From Actinomadura cremea (GTDB lineage Bacteria; Actinomycetota; Actinomycetes; Streptosporangiales; Streptosporangiaceae): a stretch of DNA of 64,000 nt. The translations under genes were made by a program, and so were the position numbers. The stretch spans positions 1-64,000 of the forward strand of contig NZ_BMRF01000017.1 of assembly GCF_014648495.1 (NCBI RefSeq). Reading direction: 5' to 3'. Below, in pieces: positions 61,886 to 64,000 of this stretch (the stretch's first letter is position 1; each line of letters starts with the position of its first letter). A model generated the notes under the pieces. It saw only the letters and a list, made by a program, of their open reading frames with translations. It did no database searches and was not told where the DNA came from.

Positions 61886-63775
61886 ATGGCCCATACGCCA
61901 CTCGAGGATTACGGGCTGCTGTCCGATCGGCACAGCGCCGCATTGGTCAGCCGGGCGGGGACGGTCGACTGGCTGTGCTTCCCGCGTTTCGACAGCCCGT
62001 CGGTCTTCGGTGCGCTGCTGGACGAGCGGGCCGGCAGCTGGTCGGTGCGGCCTGCGGCCGACGCCACGGGCTCCCGCCGTTACCTGGACGGAACCCTGGT
62101 GTCGGCCACCGAGTTCACCACACCGTCCGGCACGGTGGAACTCGTCGATGCCATGGCCACCGGAGACACCGGCGACCCGCACCGTTTGGGGGCGGCGGCT
62201 CCGCACCTGCTGATCCGCCGTCTGGCGTGTGCCACCGGGGCGGTCGAGGTGACCGTGGAGTTCCGGCCGCGGCCCGAGTACGGGCTCGTGGTGCCTGTGC
62301 TGACCGAGTGCGAGGGCGGTGTCCACGCCCGCGGCGGTCCCGCCGCGCTCACCCTGACCAGCCCGGTACAGCTGACCGTGGACGGGGGCGCGGCGGCCGC
62401 CACCGTGCTGCTGCGCGCCGGTCAGGTGCTGCATCTCGCGCTGCAGTGGGCCCCGTTGGAAGGTCCGCCTCCGCGCCTGTGGAGCCAGGAAGAGCTGGCC
62501 GTGCAGCTCGATCTCACCATTGCGGCTTGGCGCAGCTGGTCACGGATGCACCAGAACTATGACGGGCCGTGGCGAGAACTGGTCTGGCACTCCGGACGGG
62601 TGCTGCAGGCTCTGTCGTACCAGCCGACCGGCGCGATCGTCGCCGCCGCGACCACCTCGCTGCCCGAGGAGACCGGCGGCGAGCGGAACTGGGATTACCG
62701 CTACGCCTGGGTGCGGGACGCGGCCTTCACCATGGACGCGCTGTGGGTGGCCGCCTGCCCGGACGAGGCGGAGGACTTCTTCACTTTCATGACCTCCGCC
62801 GCGACCACCAGCTGGACCCACCCGCATCTGCAGATCGTGTACGGCGTCGGGGGTGAACACGACCTGAGCGAGCGGCGGCTCGCGCATCTCTCCGGCTGGC
62901 GCGGCAGCCGTCCGGTCCGCATCGGCAACGGCGCCTGGTCGCAACCCCAGCTGGACGTCTACGGCGAACTGCTGGACACCGCCGTCCGCTTCCAGGACCA
63001 GCTGAGCACCACCGACGAGGCAAAGGGAACCGACACCGCCGACCCGACCCTGAGCACGTTCCTGATCAGCCTCGCCGACACCGCGGCGCATGCCTGGCGC
63101 AGCCCCGACCACGGGATCTGGGAGATCCGCGGCGCCCCGCAGCACTTCCTCTACTCCAAGCTGATGTGCTGGGTGGCCCTCGACCGCGCCCTGTCTCTCG
63201 CCGGACGGCTCGGCGCCACCGATCGAGCCGATCGGTGGCGCAGCACGCGCGAGGAGATCCGCTCGGACATCCTGACCCACGGCTGGAACCGGGACGCCGG
63301 GGCGTTCACCCAGTCGTACGGGAACACCACCCTGGACGCCTCCGCGCTGATGTTGCCGGTGACCGGTTTCCTTCCCGCCGACGACCCACGCGTCCTGGCC
63401 ACCATCGACGCCGTCACGACCCACCTCGCCGACGGCAACGGCCTGATCCGCCGCTATCGGACCGAAAGCGGCGTCGACGGGCTGACCGGAGGGGAGGGCA
63501 GCTTTCTGTTGTGCACCTTCTGGCTCGCCCAGGCCCAGGCGATGGCCGGACGCCTCACCGAGGCGCGCGCGACCTTCGAACGTGCCGCCGCCCACGTCGG
63601 TGACCTCGGCCTGCTCGCCGAGCAGGCCGACTCGGCCACCGGGCGGCTGCTGGGGAACTTCCCGCAGGCGCTCAGCCACATCGGCCTGGTCAACGCCGCC
63701 TGGGCGATCGCCACCGCCGAGGAAGGACATCACGGTCCGGGCCCTTCCCTCCGAGGAAGGGTCGGCTCCCGTTAG
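61886..63775 (+). CDS. Glycoside hydrolase family 15 (glucoamylase/trehalase-like)
   Basis: A 629-aa protein. The N-terminal beta-sandwich domain (about 1-230) begins PLEDYGLLSDRHSAALVSRAGTVDWLCFPRFDSPSVFGALLD. The (alpha/alpha)6 barrel (about 240-610) has NWDYRYAWVRDAAFTMDALW and the catalytic acid regions IWEIRG and GGEGSFLLCTFWLAQA. There is no signal peptide, so it is intracellular and may act on trehalose, glycogen or maltosides. GGGAAGGGC precedes ATG 61886. It is a single-gene unit. Confidence 0.9.
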   Translation: MAHTPLEDYGLLSDRHSAALVSRAGTVDWLCFPRFDSPSVFGALLDERAGSWSVRPAADATGSRRYLDGTLVSATEFTTPSGTVELVDAMATGDTGDPHRLGAAAPHLLIRRLACATGAVEVTVEFRPRPEYGLVVPVLTECEGGVHARGGPAALTLTSPVQLTVDGGAAAATVLLRAGQVLHLALQWAPLEGPPPRLWSQEELAVQLDLTIAAWRSWSRMHQNYDGPWRELVWHSGRVLQALSYQPTGAIVAAATTSLPEETGGERNWDYRYAWVRDAAFTMDALWVAACPDEAEDFFTFMTSAATTSWTHPHLQIVYGVGGEHDLSERRLAHLSGWRGSRPVRIGNGAWSQPQLDVYGELLDTAVRFQDQLSTTDEAKGTDTADPTLSTFLISLADTAAHAWRSPDHGIWEIRGAPQHFLYSKLMCWVALDRALSLAGRLGATDRADRWRSTREEIRSDILTHGWNRDAGAFTQSYGNTTLDASALMLPVTGFLPADDPRVLATIDAVTTHLADGNGLIRRYRTESGVDGLTGGEGSFLLCTFWLAQAQAMAGRLTEARATFERAAAHVGDLGLLAEQADSATGRLLGNFPQALSHIGLVNAAWAIATAEEGHHGPGPSLRGRVGSR

Positions 63776-63814
63776 CGCGACCGAGTCTTCGCTCCTTCGG
63801 CGTGACCGGCGAGA

Positions 63815-64000
63815 TCAGTCCTGATCCTGCCCTCCCCCGGCCGGTACGCCAGGCCGGCCGTGATCCTTCTCGCCGATCTCAGGCAGGATCGCCGCCACAT
63901 GCTCCGCCGCCGATGCCGCGAGGACGGCGTGCGAGGCGTGCTCGGGATCGGGCGATCCGTCCAGCAGGATCGCCAGGTGCCGGTGCCAGAACCGGTAGGC
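63815..64000 (-). CDS. C-terminal part of a probable TetR-family regulator (partial)
   Basis: Sixty-one codons before the stop at 63815-63817; the gene continues beyond the right edge. The piece AYRFWHRHLAILLDGSPDPEHASHAVLAASAAEHVAAILPEIG resembles the last helices of TetR ligand domains. The tail is polar. The assignment is tentative since the HTH is outside the window. Confidence 0.5.
   Translation of the reverse strand, partial: AYRFWHRHLAILLDGSPDPEHASHAVLAASAAEHVAAILPEIGEKDHGRPGVPAGGGQDQD

Noticed and set aside
1-64000. CRISPR arrays, tRNA or rRNA genes, transposases, integrases
   Set aside because: None was found by reading both strands; the direct repeats present are short tandems without spacers, and no att-like or IS-end structure was supported.

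Overview
The window is high-GC DNA (roughly 70% or more by eye) with GTG starts, four-base ATGA/GTGA gene overlaps, F420-type luciferase-like oxidoreductases, LGFP repeats, a MmyB-type regulator and actinobacterial operon styles. It comes from a filamentous actinomycete, plausibly Actinomadura or another Streptosporangiales genus; the genus is inference. No rRNA, tRNA, CRISPR or insertion sequence was seen.

Region 1 (1-25 kb) is a catabolic island for CoA thioesters. It holds two enoyl-CoA hydratases, a pair of adjacent acyl-CoA dehydrogenases, an AMP-forming acyl-CoA synthetase, an ADP-forming CoA ligase, an aldehyde dehydrogenase, a ferredoxin-reductase-like flavoprotein, a DoxX membrane protein, a TesB thioesterase, a crotonyl-CoA reductase/carboxylase-like enzyme, a two-domain VOC protein, two MFS transporters, and ArsR and LacI regulators. 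Two copies of one promoter element (974-1014 and 13585-13625) tie distant parts together. At 23-26 kb a sodium:solute symporter and a PucR regulator each carry a single frameshift.

Region 2 (26-31 kb) has a secreted LGFP protein, a TetR/MFS efflux pair, a RibD-like reductase and a truncated amidohydrolase. The amidohydrolase breaks off exactly where Region 3 begins.

Region 3 (31.6-39.9 kb) is a class IV lanthipeptide cluster on the minus strand: lanL synthetase, S9 peptidase, a 51-aa precursor (lanA, absent from ordinary ORF calls and overlapping the peptidase gene by 20 nt), a 19-bp perfect hairpin, then a heterodimeric ABC exporter. The core closely matches the venezuelin/streptocollin pattern.

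Region 4 (40-46.7 kb) is a mix: secreted beta-propeller, zinc-ribbon protein, PAS-GAF-SpoIIE phosphatase, SDR/MmyB pair and a FusB-like EF-G-binding protein.

Region 5 (46.8-52 kb) is a fully coupled five-gene operon: MocR regulator, SyrB2-like Fe(II)/2-oxoglutarate halogenase, carrier protein, type II thioesterase and adenylation domain. It matches the CytC1-C4 logic and should make a free chlorinated amino acid; the adenylation code reads as valine.

Region 6 (52-64 kb) holds an LLM oxidoreductase/TetR pair, then an MFS plus FAD monooxygenase pair and an MMPL plus two-component operon. The two exporter genes MFS and MMPL each begin right after a homologous ~183-nt leader, a candidate shared cis-regulatory (possibly RNA) element. 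A GH15 glucoamylase-like enzyme and the end of a probable TetR gene close the window.
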